NCBI RefSeq assembly: GCF_008728835.1
Contig: NZ_CP042582.1
Location: forward strand, 3,127,001 to 3,191,000
Source: Hypericibacter adhaerens
Lineage (GTDB): Bacteria; Pseudomonadota; Alphaproteobacteria; Dongiales; Dongiaceae
Length of the DNA: 64,000 bases
Direction of reading: 5' to 3'
Shown here in pieces: positions 46,577 to 55,050 of the stretch; position 1 is the stretch's first letter, and every line of letters begins with the position of its first letter. The position numbers and the translations under genes were made by a program. A model generated the notes under the pieces. The model did no database searches, had not been told where the DNA came from, and saw nothing but the letters and a program-made list of their open reading frames with translations.

Positions 46577-47695
46577 TCAGCCGCCGGCTTTCACCATGTT
46601 GAAGACGTCGTTGTATTTCTGCTCGCGATCGATATTGACCGCCCGCAGAAAGACCGTCCGCTTCATCATCGTCGTCGGATCGTCCAAGCCCAGGCTGTCG
46701 AGGACATCCTCGCTTACCATCTCGAACGACTTCTTGTTCACATGGCCCGTGCCGAACTCGTCGAGCATGTAGGCACCCGTCTCCGGCGAGGTGAAGGCAT
46801 TGAGGAAGTCGTAGGCGAGGTCCTCATGCTCGACATCCTTCGGCAGGACCAGCCCGCAGACCCAGGTGCGCATGCCCTCCTTCGGGTCCATATAGGCGAC
46901 CGGCAGGCCCTGCTTCTTCAGGCGGCGCACCGAATCGTTCCAGGCATAGGCGGCAACCAGCTCGCCCGATGACAGGCCCTGCTCCACGGTCGAGTTGTCG
47001 GACCAGTAGAATTTCACCTGATCGCGCTGCCGGCGCAGCAGCGGCAGCGCCGCGTCGATCTCGGCGTCGGTCATGTCGAAGATGTCCTTGGCGCCGAGGA
47101 TGGCGCCGGCGATCTCCACCGCGGGCGGGCCGGAATCGTACATCGCGCATTTGCCCTTGTAGCGATCGTCGTCATAGAGGATGCGCCAGGACGGCTCCTT
47201 CACTTCGACCTTGTCGGTGCGATAGATGATCGACGAGTTGCCCCAGTCGAACGGCACGAAGAAACGCTGCTTGCCGTCTTCGCTGACCGTTCCGGGGAGA
47301 TTCTTCAGCTCGGGCCAGAACTGGTCGAAATGCTCGAGGCGGGATTCGTCGATCGGCTTGACGACGCCGGTTCCGACCCAACGGGTCATGTCGTCGGCGC
47401 AGGGATGCGCGATGTCGGTCTTGTAGCCGGCCCGCAGCTTGTTGAGCGCTTCGCTCGTATCGCCGAAGAAGCTGAAGTTCGGCGGGCCGCCGTGCTTCTT
47501 CACGTAGTCGGGAAAGAGCTTCGGGTCGTCATAGCCCGACCAGGTATAGACCGACAGCGGATCCGCAGCCCTGCCGGCGCGCGGCAGCAGCGGGATGGTC
47601 GCGACGCCGATTCCGACCGACATCAGCGTCCGCAGGGCGGTACGGCGGCTGAAGCCGGGCCGCTTCTTCAAATCGGCAAAGATATTCCCTCGCAT
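46577..47695 (-). CDS. Orphan PotD-type solute-binding protein
   Basis: The 372-residue protein has a Tat-like signal (FSRRTALRTLMSVGIGVATI, residues 15-34). The mature part begins DPLSVYTWSGYDDPKLFPDY, with FVPFDWGNSSIIYRTDKVEV, the polyamine-type binding-protein pattern. No permease or ATPase gene is next to it on either side, so it must use membrane parts encoded elsewhere, or be a sensor. It is divergent from a TetR gene, with AT-rich operator-like repeats between them. Confidence 0.85.
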   Translation of the reverse strand: MRGNIFADLKKRPGFSRRTALRTLMSVGIGVATIPLLPRAGRAADPLSVYTWSGYDDPKLFPDYVKKHGGPPNFSFFGDTSEALNKLRAGYKTDIAHPCADDMTRWVGTGVVKPIDESRLEHFDQFWPELKNLPGTVSEDGKQRFFVPFDWGNSSIIYRTDKVEVKEPSWRILYDDDRYKGKCAMYDSGPPAVEIAGAILGAKDIFDMTDAEIDAALPLLRRQRDQVKFYWSDNSTVEQGLSSGELVAAYAWNDSVRRLKKQGLPVAYMDPKEGMRTWVCGLVLPKDVEHEDLAYDFLNAFTSPETGAYMLDEFGTGHVNKKSFEMVSEDVLDSLGLDDPTTMMKRTVFLRAVNIDREQKYNDVFNMVKAGG

Positions 47696-47714
47696 GGCAT
47701 CCTCCCTTTCTTTA

Positions 47715-47743
47715 TTTTAGTAAAACTTCTTATTTGACTAAAA
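47715..47743. promoter_or_regulatory. Operator-like inverted repeats between the binding-protein and tetR genes
   Basis: TTTTAGT at 47715-47721 and ACTAAAA at 47737-47743 form a perfect inverted repeat, and the arms extend as TTTTAGTAAAA and TTTGACTAAAA. The area is far richer in A+T than the rest, so it also holds the promoter. Binding by the divergent TetR protein is inferred. Confidence 0.5.
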
Positions 47744-47830
47744 AATTTATGAAGTCGTATTTTTCGAGTCAAGCGCGAAGACGCGTGAAGCCGGTATCAA
47801 ACCGGTCCTCCAGACTGGCGAAAGCGAACC

Positions 47831-48529
47831 ATGCCCGACGATGTGAAAGAGATTCCGGCGCTGCGGGACCGCAAGAAGGCGCGGCAGCGAATCCAGCTCC
47901 TGGAGGCGGCGGCCGAGCTGTTCCGCGCCAAGGGCTACGACAAGACCCGGATGGAGGACATCGCCGGGCTCGCCGATGTCTCGACGCCCACGGTCTACAA
48001 CTACTTCACCACCAAGCATGGCGTGCTGAAGGAGCTCCTGGCGCAGGACCGCCGCGACATGCAGGAGCCGGTGGAGACGATCTTGCGCCGCCCGCCGGAG
48101 AACCCGGCCGAGGCGCTGGCCCAGCTCATCCACGCCAACGTGGTCGCCTTGCGCCGGACCGAGGACAAGCTGCTGTGGCGGGAAATGCTCGCCGCCATCG
48201 TGCGCGCCCATGACGAGGAGCAGGAGGAGTACGACCGCAGTCGCAAGGTCTTCAAGCGGCAGATCCAGAAGCTGCTGCAGCACTATGTCGATGCCGGCCA
48301 GCTCGCGCGGACCCTGCCGATCACCGAAGCGACCGAGCTCGTCTATGCCATCAACACCTTCGATCTGCGCTACATGCTGGCGGCCGACCGCCGGACGCCG
48401 GAGATGATCCGCGACATGGCGCGCCGGCAGATGGCGCTGCTCCTCGCCGGATGGATGGCGGACGGCAAGCCCGCGCCCGCTCTCCCCGTCATCCGCGGCC
48501 GGTCGCGCAAGCGCAAGCCGCGCGGCTGA
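47831..48529 (+). CDS. TetR-family transcriptional regulator
   Basis: The 232-residue protein has an N-terminal helix-turn-helix (RIQLLEAAAELFRAKGYDKT, MEDIAGLADVSTPTVYNYF) and a helical effector domain. The very basic tail (RGRSRKRKPRG) is unusual. It lies 47 bp before a gamma-glutamyltransferase gene on the same strand, and divergent from a binding-protein gene, so it may control both. Confidence 0.88.
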   Translation: MPDDVKEIPALRDRKKARQRIQLLEAAAELFRAKGYDKTRMEDIAGLADVSTPTVYNYFTTKHGVLKELLAQDRRDMQEPVETILRRPPENPAEALAQLIHANVVALRRTEDKLLWREMLAAIVRAHDEEQEEYDRSRKVFKRQIQKLLQHYVDAGQLARTLPITEATELVYAINTFDLRYMLAADRRTPEMIRDMARRQMALLLAGWMADGKPAPALPVIRGRSRKRKPRG

Positions 48530-48576
48530 TACCGGTTCCAACGCGAGCCCTGCCCTACCACCCTGGAGAAGATCCG

Positions 48577-50373
48577 ATGTTCAAGACGCGGCCGGAGATC
48601 AACGGCACGTTCGGCGTCGTCACCTCGACCCACTGGCTGGCGACCGCCGCCGGCATGTCGATCCTGGAGAAAGGGGGCAATGCCTTCGACGCGGCGGTCG
48701 CGACCGGGACCTCGCTCCATGTGGTCGAGCCGCACCAGAACGGCCCGGGCGGCGAGATGCCGCTCGTGCTCTATGCCGCCGATCGCAAGGAGATCAAGGT
48801 CATCTGCGGCCAGGGCAGCGCACCCAAAGCCGCCACGGCCGATGCCTTCCGGAGGCTCGGGCTCGACGTCATCCCGGGCAATGGGCTGCTGCCGGCGGTC
48901 GTGCCCGGCTCGTTCGGCGCCTGGATGGTGCTGCTGGCCGAGTATGGCAGCCTGTCTCTGCGCGAGGTCCTCACCCCTGCCCTCACTTACGCCCGCGACG
49001 GGTTCTATCTCCTGCCCAACACCGCCACGATCATCGGCAATGTCGCGACCCTGTTCCGCACCGACTGGGTGGCCTCGGCCGAGGTCTGGCTGCCCAGCGG
49101 CGAGGTACCGAAGGCAAGGAGCCGTTTCCGCCGCCCGCATCTTGCCGCCACCTTCGAGCGCATCCTGCGCGAGGCGGAGGCCGCCAGCGGCAACCGCAAG
49201 GGCCAGATCGAGGCGGCGCGAAAGGCCTTCTATGAAGGCTTCGTCGCCGAGGCGGTCGACCGTTTCTTCCGCAACAGCGAGCTGCTCGACACCACGGGCA
49301 AACGCCATCGCGGGTTGCTGACAGGCGAGGATCTCGCCAACTGGCGCGCCACGATCGAGGCGCCGGCCACCTACGAATACGGCGACTATACGGTCTGCAA
49401 GGCCGGCCCCTGGACGCAAGGCCCCGCCTTCCTGCAGCAACTGGCGCTCCTCAAGGGATTCGACCTGAAGGCGATGGGGCCCAACAGCGCCGAGTTCGTC
49501 CACACCGTCACCGAATGCGCCAAGCTCGCCTTCGCCGACCGTGACGCCTATTACGGCGACCCCAACTTCACCAAGGTCCCCCTCGAGACCCTGCTCAGCG
49601 ACGGCTACAACCGCGAGCGGCGCAAGCTGATCAAAGACACGGCCTCCCTGGAGTTGCGCCCTGGCAAGATCCCGGGGGTGGATTCCCATCTCATCATCAG
49701 GCCCAAGGGCTCGACCGCGATCGCGACGCCGGAATCGCTCGACTTCAACTATCCAAAACCCAAGACGCTGGACGATCCGGAGCCGCCCGCGACCGGCGAC
49801 ACCACGCATTTCGACATCATCGACCGGCATGGCAACATGATCTCGGGCACCCCCAGCGGATCGTCGCTCCATATGGCGCCGGTGGTGGCGGGGCTGGGAT
49901 TCGGCATGCCGGCGCGCGCGCAGATGTTCTGGCTCGAGCCGGACCTGCCAGGCACCGTGATGCCGGGGAAGCGGCCGCGCACGACGCTGACCCCGACGAT
50001 CGCGCTGCGCGACGGCGTGCCCTACATGGCGTTCGGCACGCCGGGCGGCGACTGCCAGGACCAGTGGTCCCTGCAGATGTTCCTGCGCCATGTCCATTTC
50101 GACATGGACCTGCAGGAGGCGATCGACGCGCCCGCCTTCCACACCTATCACCTCGTCGATTCCTTCTTTCCGCGCGAGTATGACGCGGGGCACCTGGCGA
50201 TCGAGGACAATATCGGCGCGGAGGCGCTGCGCGAGCTCAAGCGGCGGGGTCATCGGCTCGAGATCTACGATCCCTACCTGCTGGGCTATGTCACCGCGGC
50301 CGCGACCCGCGACGGGCTGCTGAAGGCCGCGGCCAGCCCGCGCGAGGCGCAATGCTATGCGGCGGGACGCTGA
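48577..50373 (+). CDS. Gamma-glutamyltransferase-family Ntn hydrolase (paralogue 1)
   Basis: The 598-residue protein has the family N-terminus (STHWLATAAGMSILEKGGNA), the Gly-rich NGPGGEMPL and the autoprocessing site at Thr409 in GDTTHFDIIDRHGNM, where cleavage would give large and small subunits with Thr409 as nucleophile. It ends with YMAFGTPGGDCQDQW and LLKAAASPREAQCYAAG. There is no clear signal peptide, unlike periplasmic GGT. It would hydrolyse or transfer a gamma-glutamyl or similar amide group; the substrate is unknown. The start has a GGAG site at 48564. It is close to the paralogue at 50396-52201, with which it converges. Confidence 0.85.
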   Translation: MFKTRPEINGTFGVVTSTHWLATAAGMSILEKGGNAFDAAVATGTSLHVVEPHQNGPGGEMPLVLYAADRKEIKVICGQGSAPKAATADAFRRLGLDVIPGNGLLPAVVPGSFGAWMVLLAEYGSLSLREVLTPALTYARDGFYLLPNTATIIGNVATLFRTDWVASAEVWLPSGEVPKARSRFRRPHLAATFERILREAEAASGNRKGQIEAARKAFYEGFVAEAVDRFFRNSELLDTTGKRHRGLLTGEDLANWRATIEAPATYEYGDYTVCKAGPWTQGPAFLQQLALLKGFDLKAMGPNSAEFVHTVTECAKLAFADRDAYYGDPNFTKVPLETLLSDGYNRERRKLIKDTASLELRPGKIPGVDSHLIIRPKGSTAIATPESLDFNYPKPKTLDDPEPPATGDTTHFDIIDRHGNMISGTPSGSSLHMAPVVAGLGFGMPARAQMFWLEPDLPGTVMPGKRPRTTLTPTIALRDGVPYMAFGTPGGDCQDQWSLQMFLRHVHFDMDLQEAIDAPAFHTYHLVDSFFPREYDAGHLAIEDNIGAEALRELKRRGHRLEIYDPYLLGYVTAAATRDGLLKAAASPREAQCYAAGR

Positions 50374-50395
50374 GGATGCCGGCCCGGCTGCGACG

Positions 50396-52201
50396 TCAGC
50401 GCCCGATCGCGTAGCACTGCATGCGCCGCGGGCTCGCGGCCGCCCGCAGCATGCCATCGGCGCGCGTCGCCATGGTCATCGAGTTGTAGTGGCCCCAGCG
50501 CGGATAGATCTGGAGCCGATGGCCGCGCCGGTCGAGCTCGGCCAGCGTCGCCTTGGGGAACTCGGATTCGACCGCGAGATGACCGGGATCCCATTCGCGC
50601 GGATAGAACGAGCTCGGCATATGTTCGGTATAGAAGCCCGGCGCGTCGATCGCCTCCTGCAGGTTGAGCCCGTGATGGACATGGCGCAGGAAGGCATGGA
50701 GCGACCATTGATCCTGCTGGTCGCCGCCGGGCGTGCCGAAGGCCATGTAGGGCTCGCCGTCGCGCAGCGCCAGGCCCGGCGTGAGCGTCGTGCGCGGCCG
50801 CTTGCCCGGCGCCAGCCCGTTGGGGTGGCTCTCGTCGAGCCAGAACATCTGGCCGCGGGCCGACACGCAGAAGCCGAGCCCCTGCACCACGGGCGATCCC
50901 GTCATCCAGCCGCCGCTGGGCGTCGCCGAGATCATGTTGCCCCAGCGGTCGATGATATCGAGATGGCAGGTATCGCCACGCGTCCGGGCCAGGAACTCGG
51001 CCCAGGTCAGCACGCCGCTGCCGTCCTCCTCGGCACCGACGGTCGTTTCCGCATGGGCCGAGCGCGTCGAACCACGGGCGCGCAGGAAGATCCGGCCGCC
51101 CTTGCCCTCGATATGGCCGGGACGCATCTCGAGCGAGGCCTGCGCACCGATCAGCTTGCGGCGCTCGGCGTTGTAGCCTTCAGACAGGAGGCGATCGAGC
51201 GGCACGTCGACGAAGGCCGGGTCGCCATAGAAAGCTTCGCGATCGGCCAGCGCCAGCTTGGTGCATTCCTGGACCAGATGGACGAAGTCCGGCCCGCAAT
51301 GATCCATGCCGGCGATGTCGAAACCCTTGAGCAGGGCCAGCTGCTGCAGCAACACCGGGCTCTGCGCCCAGGGACCCGGCTTGCAGACCGTGTAGCGATC
51401 GTAGTCGAGCGTGACCGGCGCCTCGATCGGAGGCGACCATTGCGCCATGTCCTGGCCGGTCAGAAACCCGGCATGGGCCTCGCCGCTGGTATCCATCACC
51501 TTCTGCCGGAAGAAGCGGTCGACGGCCTCGGCGACGAAGCCCTGATACCAGGCATGACGCGCGGCCTCGATCTGCCGGACGCGGTCGCCGCCGGCGGCCT
51601 CGGCCTCGCGCAGGATGCGCTCGTAGCTTTCGGCCTGCGCCGGCACGCGCAGCAGCGAACCCGAGGCCGGCGCCTCGCCGTTCGGCAGGAAAACCGCGGC
51701 CGTGCTCGGCCAGTATTCCTTGATGAAGCTCCCCGTCTGGCGCAGCAACGCCGCCACCTCCGGCTTCACCAGGAAGCCGTCGCGCGCGACCGTGATGGCG
51801 GGCGTCATGATCTCGCGCAGCGGCAGCTGCCCATGCTCGCGCAGCAGCACCATCCAGGCGCCGAAGGAGCCCGGCACCACCGCCGGCAGATGGCCCGTTC
51901 CCGGCAGCACGTCGAGACCGAGTGCCTTCATGCGCGCCACGGTCGCGGCGGCGGGCGCCACGCCCTGGCCGCAGATCACCTCGAGCTTCCGGTGCCGGGC
52001 ACTCCAGAGGATGATCGGCACATCGCCACCGGGACCGTTCTGATCGGGCTCGACGATGTGATGCACGAAACCCGCTGCCGCTGCCGCGTCGAAAGCATTG
52101 CCGCCCTTCTCCAGGATCGACATCGCCGCGTTCGTCGCCAGCCAATGCGTGGTCGCGACGACGCCGAAGGTTCCGACGATCTCCGGGCGGGACGTGATCA
52201 C
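50396..52201 (-). CDS. Gamma-glutamyltransferase-family Ntn hydrolase (paralogue 2)
   Basis: The 601-residue protein is very similar in plan to paralogue 1 (TTHWLATNAAMSILEKGGNA, NGPGGDVPIILW, YMAFGTPGGDQQDQWSLH). The cleavage site reads GDTCHLDIIDRWGNM: the nucleophile Thr411 is kept, but the next residue, usually Thr, is Cys. The start is a GTG at 52201. It ends 22 bp from the end of paralogue 1, so a tail-to-tail duplication is likely. No signal peptide is evident. Confidence 0.84.
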   Translation of the reverse strand: MITSRPEIVGTFGVVATTHWLATNAAMSILEKGGNAFDAAAAAGFVHHIVEPDQNGPGGDVPIILWSARHRKLEVICGQGVAPAAATVARMKALGLDVLPGTGHLPAVVPGSFGAWMVLLREHGQLPLREIMTPAITVARDGFLVKPEVAALLRQTGSFIKEYWPSTAAVFLPNGEAPASGSLLRVPAQAESYERILREAEAAGGDRVRQIEAARHAWYQGFVAEAVDRFFRQKVMDTSGEAHAGFLTGQDMAQWSPPIEAPVTLDYDRYTVCKPGPWAQSPVLLQQLALLKGFDIAGMDHCGPDFVHLVQECTKLALADREAFYGDPAFVDVPLDRLLSEGYNAERRKLIGAQASLEMRPGHIEGKGGRIFLRARGSTRSAHAETTVGAEEDGSGVLTWAEFLARTRGDTCHLDIIDRWGNMISATPSGGWMTGSPVVQGLGFCVSARGQMFWLDESHPNGLAPGKRPRTTLTPGLALRDGEPYMAFGTPGGDQQDQWSLHAFLRHVHHGLNLQEAIDAPGFYTEHMPSSFYPREWDPGHLAVESEFPKATLAELDRRGHRLQIYPRWGHYNSMTMATRADGMLRAAASPRRMQCYAIGR

Positions 52202-52432
52202 GGCTGTCTCCTTGATGACATTCGATGCGCCGATTCAAGCCGCGCCTCACCGGCAGCGATGCCGGCGAAGCGCGATCTTCATTCGCGAACGAGAGGAGAC
52301 TGACGCAGGGTCATCAGCCGGCGCAAGAGCCGGCATCACCAATGAAGGAAGTTTATGCGACACCGGAATCGCCCGCGGCCGGACTCGCTCCGGCAACGGT
52401 ACCGCTTTGCCTGATGGCCGGGCGCGAAGCGC

Positions 52433-54019
52433 CTAGTAGCCCAGCGCGCAGCCATCCTTGCGCGGATCGGAGCCGGCGGTGAGCGTGCCCGCCTGCCAGT
52501 CGATCAGGATGCCCTGGCCGCCGCCCAGCGGATCCTCGGCGATGAGGGTGCGATGGCCCTTGCGCTGGAGGCCCGCGATCACGTCCGGGCGCACGCCGCG
52601 CTCGATCTCCGCCAAATCCCGGCTGAAGAAGACGCGCGGGGCGTCGAGCGCCGCCTGCGGGTCCATGCCGAAATCGATCAGGTTGGTGAGGTAATGCACA
52701 TGACCCATGGGCTGGTAGTCGCCGCCCATGACGCCATAGGGCATGAGCGCGCGGCCGTCCTTCACGGCCATGCCGGGCATGATGGTGTGCATCGGCCGCT
52801 TGCCCGGCGCGATCACGTTGGGATGGGCGGGGTCCATGCGGAAGCTGGCTCCGCGGTTCTGCAGGATGACGCCGCTTTTCGGCGCCATCACGCCGCTGCC
52901 GAAGGAATAGTAGATCGAGTTGATGAAGCTCACGGCGTTGCGGTCGCGGTCCACCACGCTCAGATAGATCGTCTCCGACTTGTTGAGCAGCGGCGGCGGC
53001 AACTCGGTCGCCGCCCGCGCCCGGTCGATATGGCTCCGCAGCCGGTCGGCATAGCCCTTGGAGAGCAGCTCCTTGACCGGCACCGTCGCCTTGGTGGGGT
53101 CGGCGATCAGCCCGTCGCGATCGCGATAGGCGAGGCGCCCCGCCTCGAGCTCGAGATGGAGCCGCTCGGCGCCGACGGGATCGAGCGAGCCGAGATCGAA
53201 GCCCGAGAGCAGGTTCAGCATCAGGAGCGCCGTCAGGCCCTGATTGTTGGGTGGAAGCTGGAACAGATCGACGCCGCGATAGTTCGTATGGACCGGCTCG
53301 ACATAGTCGCCCTTGGCAGCGGCGAAATCCTCCAGCGTGTGCAGGCCGCCCAGCGAGCGCAGGTGATTGACCATGTCCTCGGCCACGGCGCCCTTGTAGA
53401 AACCGTCGCGGCCCTTCTCGGCGATCCGCCGCAGGGTCTGGCCGAGCTCGGGCTGGCGATGGCGCTCGCCGGCCTTGGGGGCGCGGCCGTTCGGCAGCAG
53501 GATGCGGGCGGCGGCCGGATCCTGCGCCAGGAGCTCGGCGCAATAGCCCCAGTCGAACGCCACGCGGTCATGGATGACATAGCCCTCTTCCGCGTAGCGG
53601 ATGGCGGGCTGCAGCAGCGCCCCCAGCTCGCGCGTGCCGTGATCCGCCACCACCCGCGCCCAGAGATCGATCACGCCCGGCACGGTCACGGCATGCGGCC
53701 CGAAGGTCGGGATGCCGGTGAAGCCCTCGCGCTGGTACCAGTCGAGCGTCGCGGCCGCGGGGCTGCGTCCCGAGCCGTTGAAGGCGATGACCTTGGCGCC
53801 GCCCTTGGGCGCATAGAGCATGAACCCGTCGCCGCCGATCCCGGTCGATTGCGGCTCGACCACGGCCAGGACCGCGCCCGCCGCCACCGCCGCGTCGATC
53901 GCGTTGCCGCCGCCGCGCAGCACCTCGATCGCCGTCAGGCTGGCGAGCGGATGCGAGGTGGCAACGGCCGCTTCGGTGGCACGGACCGGTGAACGTCCGG
54001 GGAGCTGGAAATCGCGCAT
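52433..54019 (-). CDS. Gamma-glutamyltransferase-family Ntn hydrolase (paralogue 3, YwrD-like)
   Basis: The 528-residue protein is a more distant member: TSHPLASLTAIEVLRGGGNA, VEPQSTGIGGDGFMLYA and the processing site KSETIYLSVVDRDRNAVS with Thr350 as likely nucleophile, as in Bacillus YwrD-like proteins. GVMGGDYQPMGHVHYLTN and GCALGY at the end are typical. It is the last gene of the gntR/acyl-CoA synthetase/panE-like operon, 53 bp after panE. The 231 bases after it hold no gene. Confidence 0.85.
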   Translation of the reverse strand: MRDFQLPGRSPVRATEAAVATSHPLASLTAIEVLRGGGNAIDAAVAAGAVLAVVEPQSTGIGGDGFMLYAPKGGAKVIAFNGSGRSPAAATLDWYQREGFTGIPTFGPHAVTVPGVIDLWARVVADHGTRELGALLQPAIRYAEEGYVIHDRVAFDWGYCAELLAQDPAAARILLPNGRAPKAGERHRQPELGQTLRRIAEKGRDGFYKGAVAEDMVNHLRSLGGLHTLEDFAAAKGDYVEPVHTNYRGVDLFQLPPNNQGLTALLMLNLLSGFDLGSLDPVGAERLHLELEAGRLAYRDRDGLIADPTKATVPVKELLSKGYADRLRSHIDRARAATELPPPLLNKSETIYLSVVDRDRNAVSFINSIYYSFGSGVMAPKSGVILQNRGASFRMDPAHPNVIAPGKRPMHTIMPGMAVKDGRALMPYGVMGGDYQPMGHVHYLTNLIDFGMDPQAALDAPRVFFSRDLAEIERGVRPDVIAGLQRKGHRTLIAEDPLGGGQGILIDWQAGTLTAGSDPRKDGCALGY

Positions 54020-54072
54020 GATGATCTGTCAGTCCTGTCGCAAAGGTTGAAGCCGGTCAGGCAGGCAAAGAT

Positions 54073-55050
54073 TCAGGGATAGACGCCGAGCAGCGCCGCT
54101 TTCTGGCGCACCAGCGCATAGATCGCGTCGATATAGGGCGTGTCCTGCCCGACCACGTCGCCCAGCTCGGCCACGGCGCCGACGATGGCGTCGATCTCGG
54201 TGGGCCGGCCGCGCTCGAGATCCTGCAGCATCGAGGTCTTGTGCTCGCCGACACCGGCGGCGCCCTCGATCCGGCGCTCGACATCGATCGGCATCTTGAC
54301 GCCGAGCTTGTTCGCTACCGCTTCCGCTTCGTTCATGATCGAGCGCGCGAGAGCGCGCGTCGACGGATCCTCGCAGATGCGCTTGAGCGTGCCGCCGGTG
54401 AGCGCGCTGATCGGGTTGAAGGCGACATTGCCCCAGAGCTTGACCCAGATCTCGGTGCGGATATCGGGCTTGACCGGCGCCTTGAGACCGGCCGCGATCA
54501 TGGCGCGGCTCAGCGCCACGGCCCGGTCGGACTTGCTGCCGTCGGGTTCGCCAAGGCTGAAGCGGTCGCCCGACTGGTGCCGCACGACGCCCGGCTCCGC
54601 CACCTCGGCCGCCGGATAGACCACGCAGCCCAGCACCCGGCCGGGACCGATGCCGCGCCATTGCCGGTCGTCGGGATCGACGGTCTTGAGACGCCGGTCG
54701 CGCCAGGGCCCATCGAGATCGTGGAAATACCACCAGGGCACGCCATTGACCGCCATCACCACGGCGGTCTTCGGCCCCAGCAGCGGCTGCATCTGCTCGA
54801 CGATCCCGGCGACGGCGGGCGCCTTCAGGGCCAGCACGACATAGTCCTGCGGGCCCAGCTCGGCCGGATCGGCGGCGCAGCGCGGGGTGACGGTGAAATC
54901 GCCCTCCTCGCTCAGGAGCTTCAGGCCCTTCGCCTTCATCGCCGCGAGATGGGGCCCGCGCGCGATCAGCGAGACCTCCTCGCCCGCGCGGGCCAGCCGC
55001 GCGCCGATGAAGCCGCCGATGGCGCCGGCGCCGTAGATGCAGATCTTCAC
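54073..55050 (-). CDS. Ketopantoate reductase-family protein (PanE/ApbA-like)
   Basis: The 325-residue protein has the N-terminal NADPH motif IYGAGAIGGFIGARLA (residues 5-20) and the family helices KLWGNVAFNPISALTGGTL (substrate-site Lys and Asn) and EIDAIVGAVAELG. The start is a GTG directly after the stop of the acyl-CoA synthetase gene. This group contains many 2-oxoacid reductases besides true PanE. With a CoA ligase and a GGT homologue in the operon, pantothenate synthesis is less likely than reduction of another 2-oxoacid. Confidence 0.8.
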   Translation of the reverse strand: MKICIYGAGAIGGFIGARLARAGEEVSLIARGPHLAAMKAKGLKLLSEEGDFTVTPRCAADPAELGPQDYVVLALKAPAVAGIVEQMQPLLGPKTAVVMAVNGVPWWYFHDLDGPWRDRRLKTVDPDDRQWRGIGPGRVLGCVVYPAAEVAEPGVVRHQSGDRFSLGEPDGSKSDRAVALSRAMIAAGLKAPVKPDIRTEIWVKLWGNVAFNPISALTGGTLKRICEDPSTRALARSIMNEAEAVANKLGVKMPIDVERRIEGAAGVGEHKTSMLQDLERGRPTEIDAIVGAVAELGDVVGQDTPYIDAIYALVRQKAALLGVYP

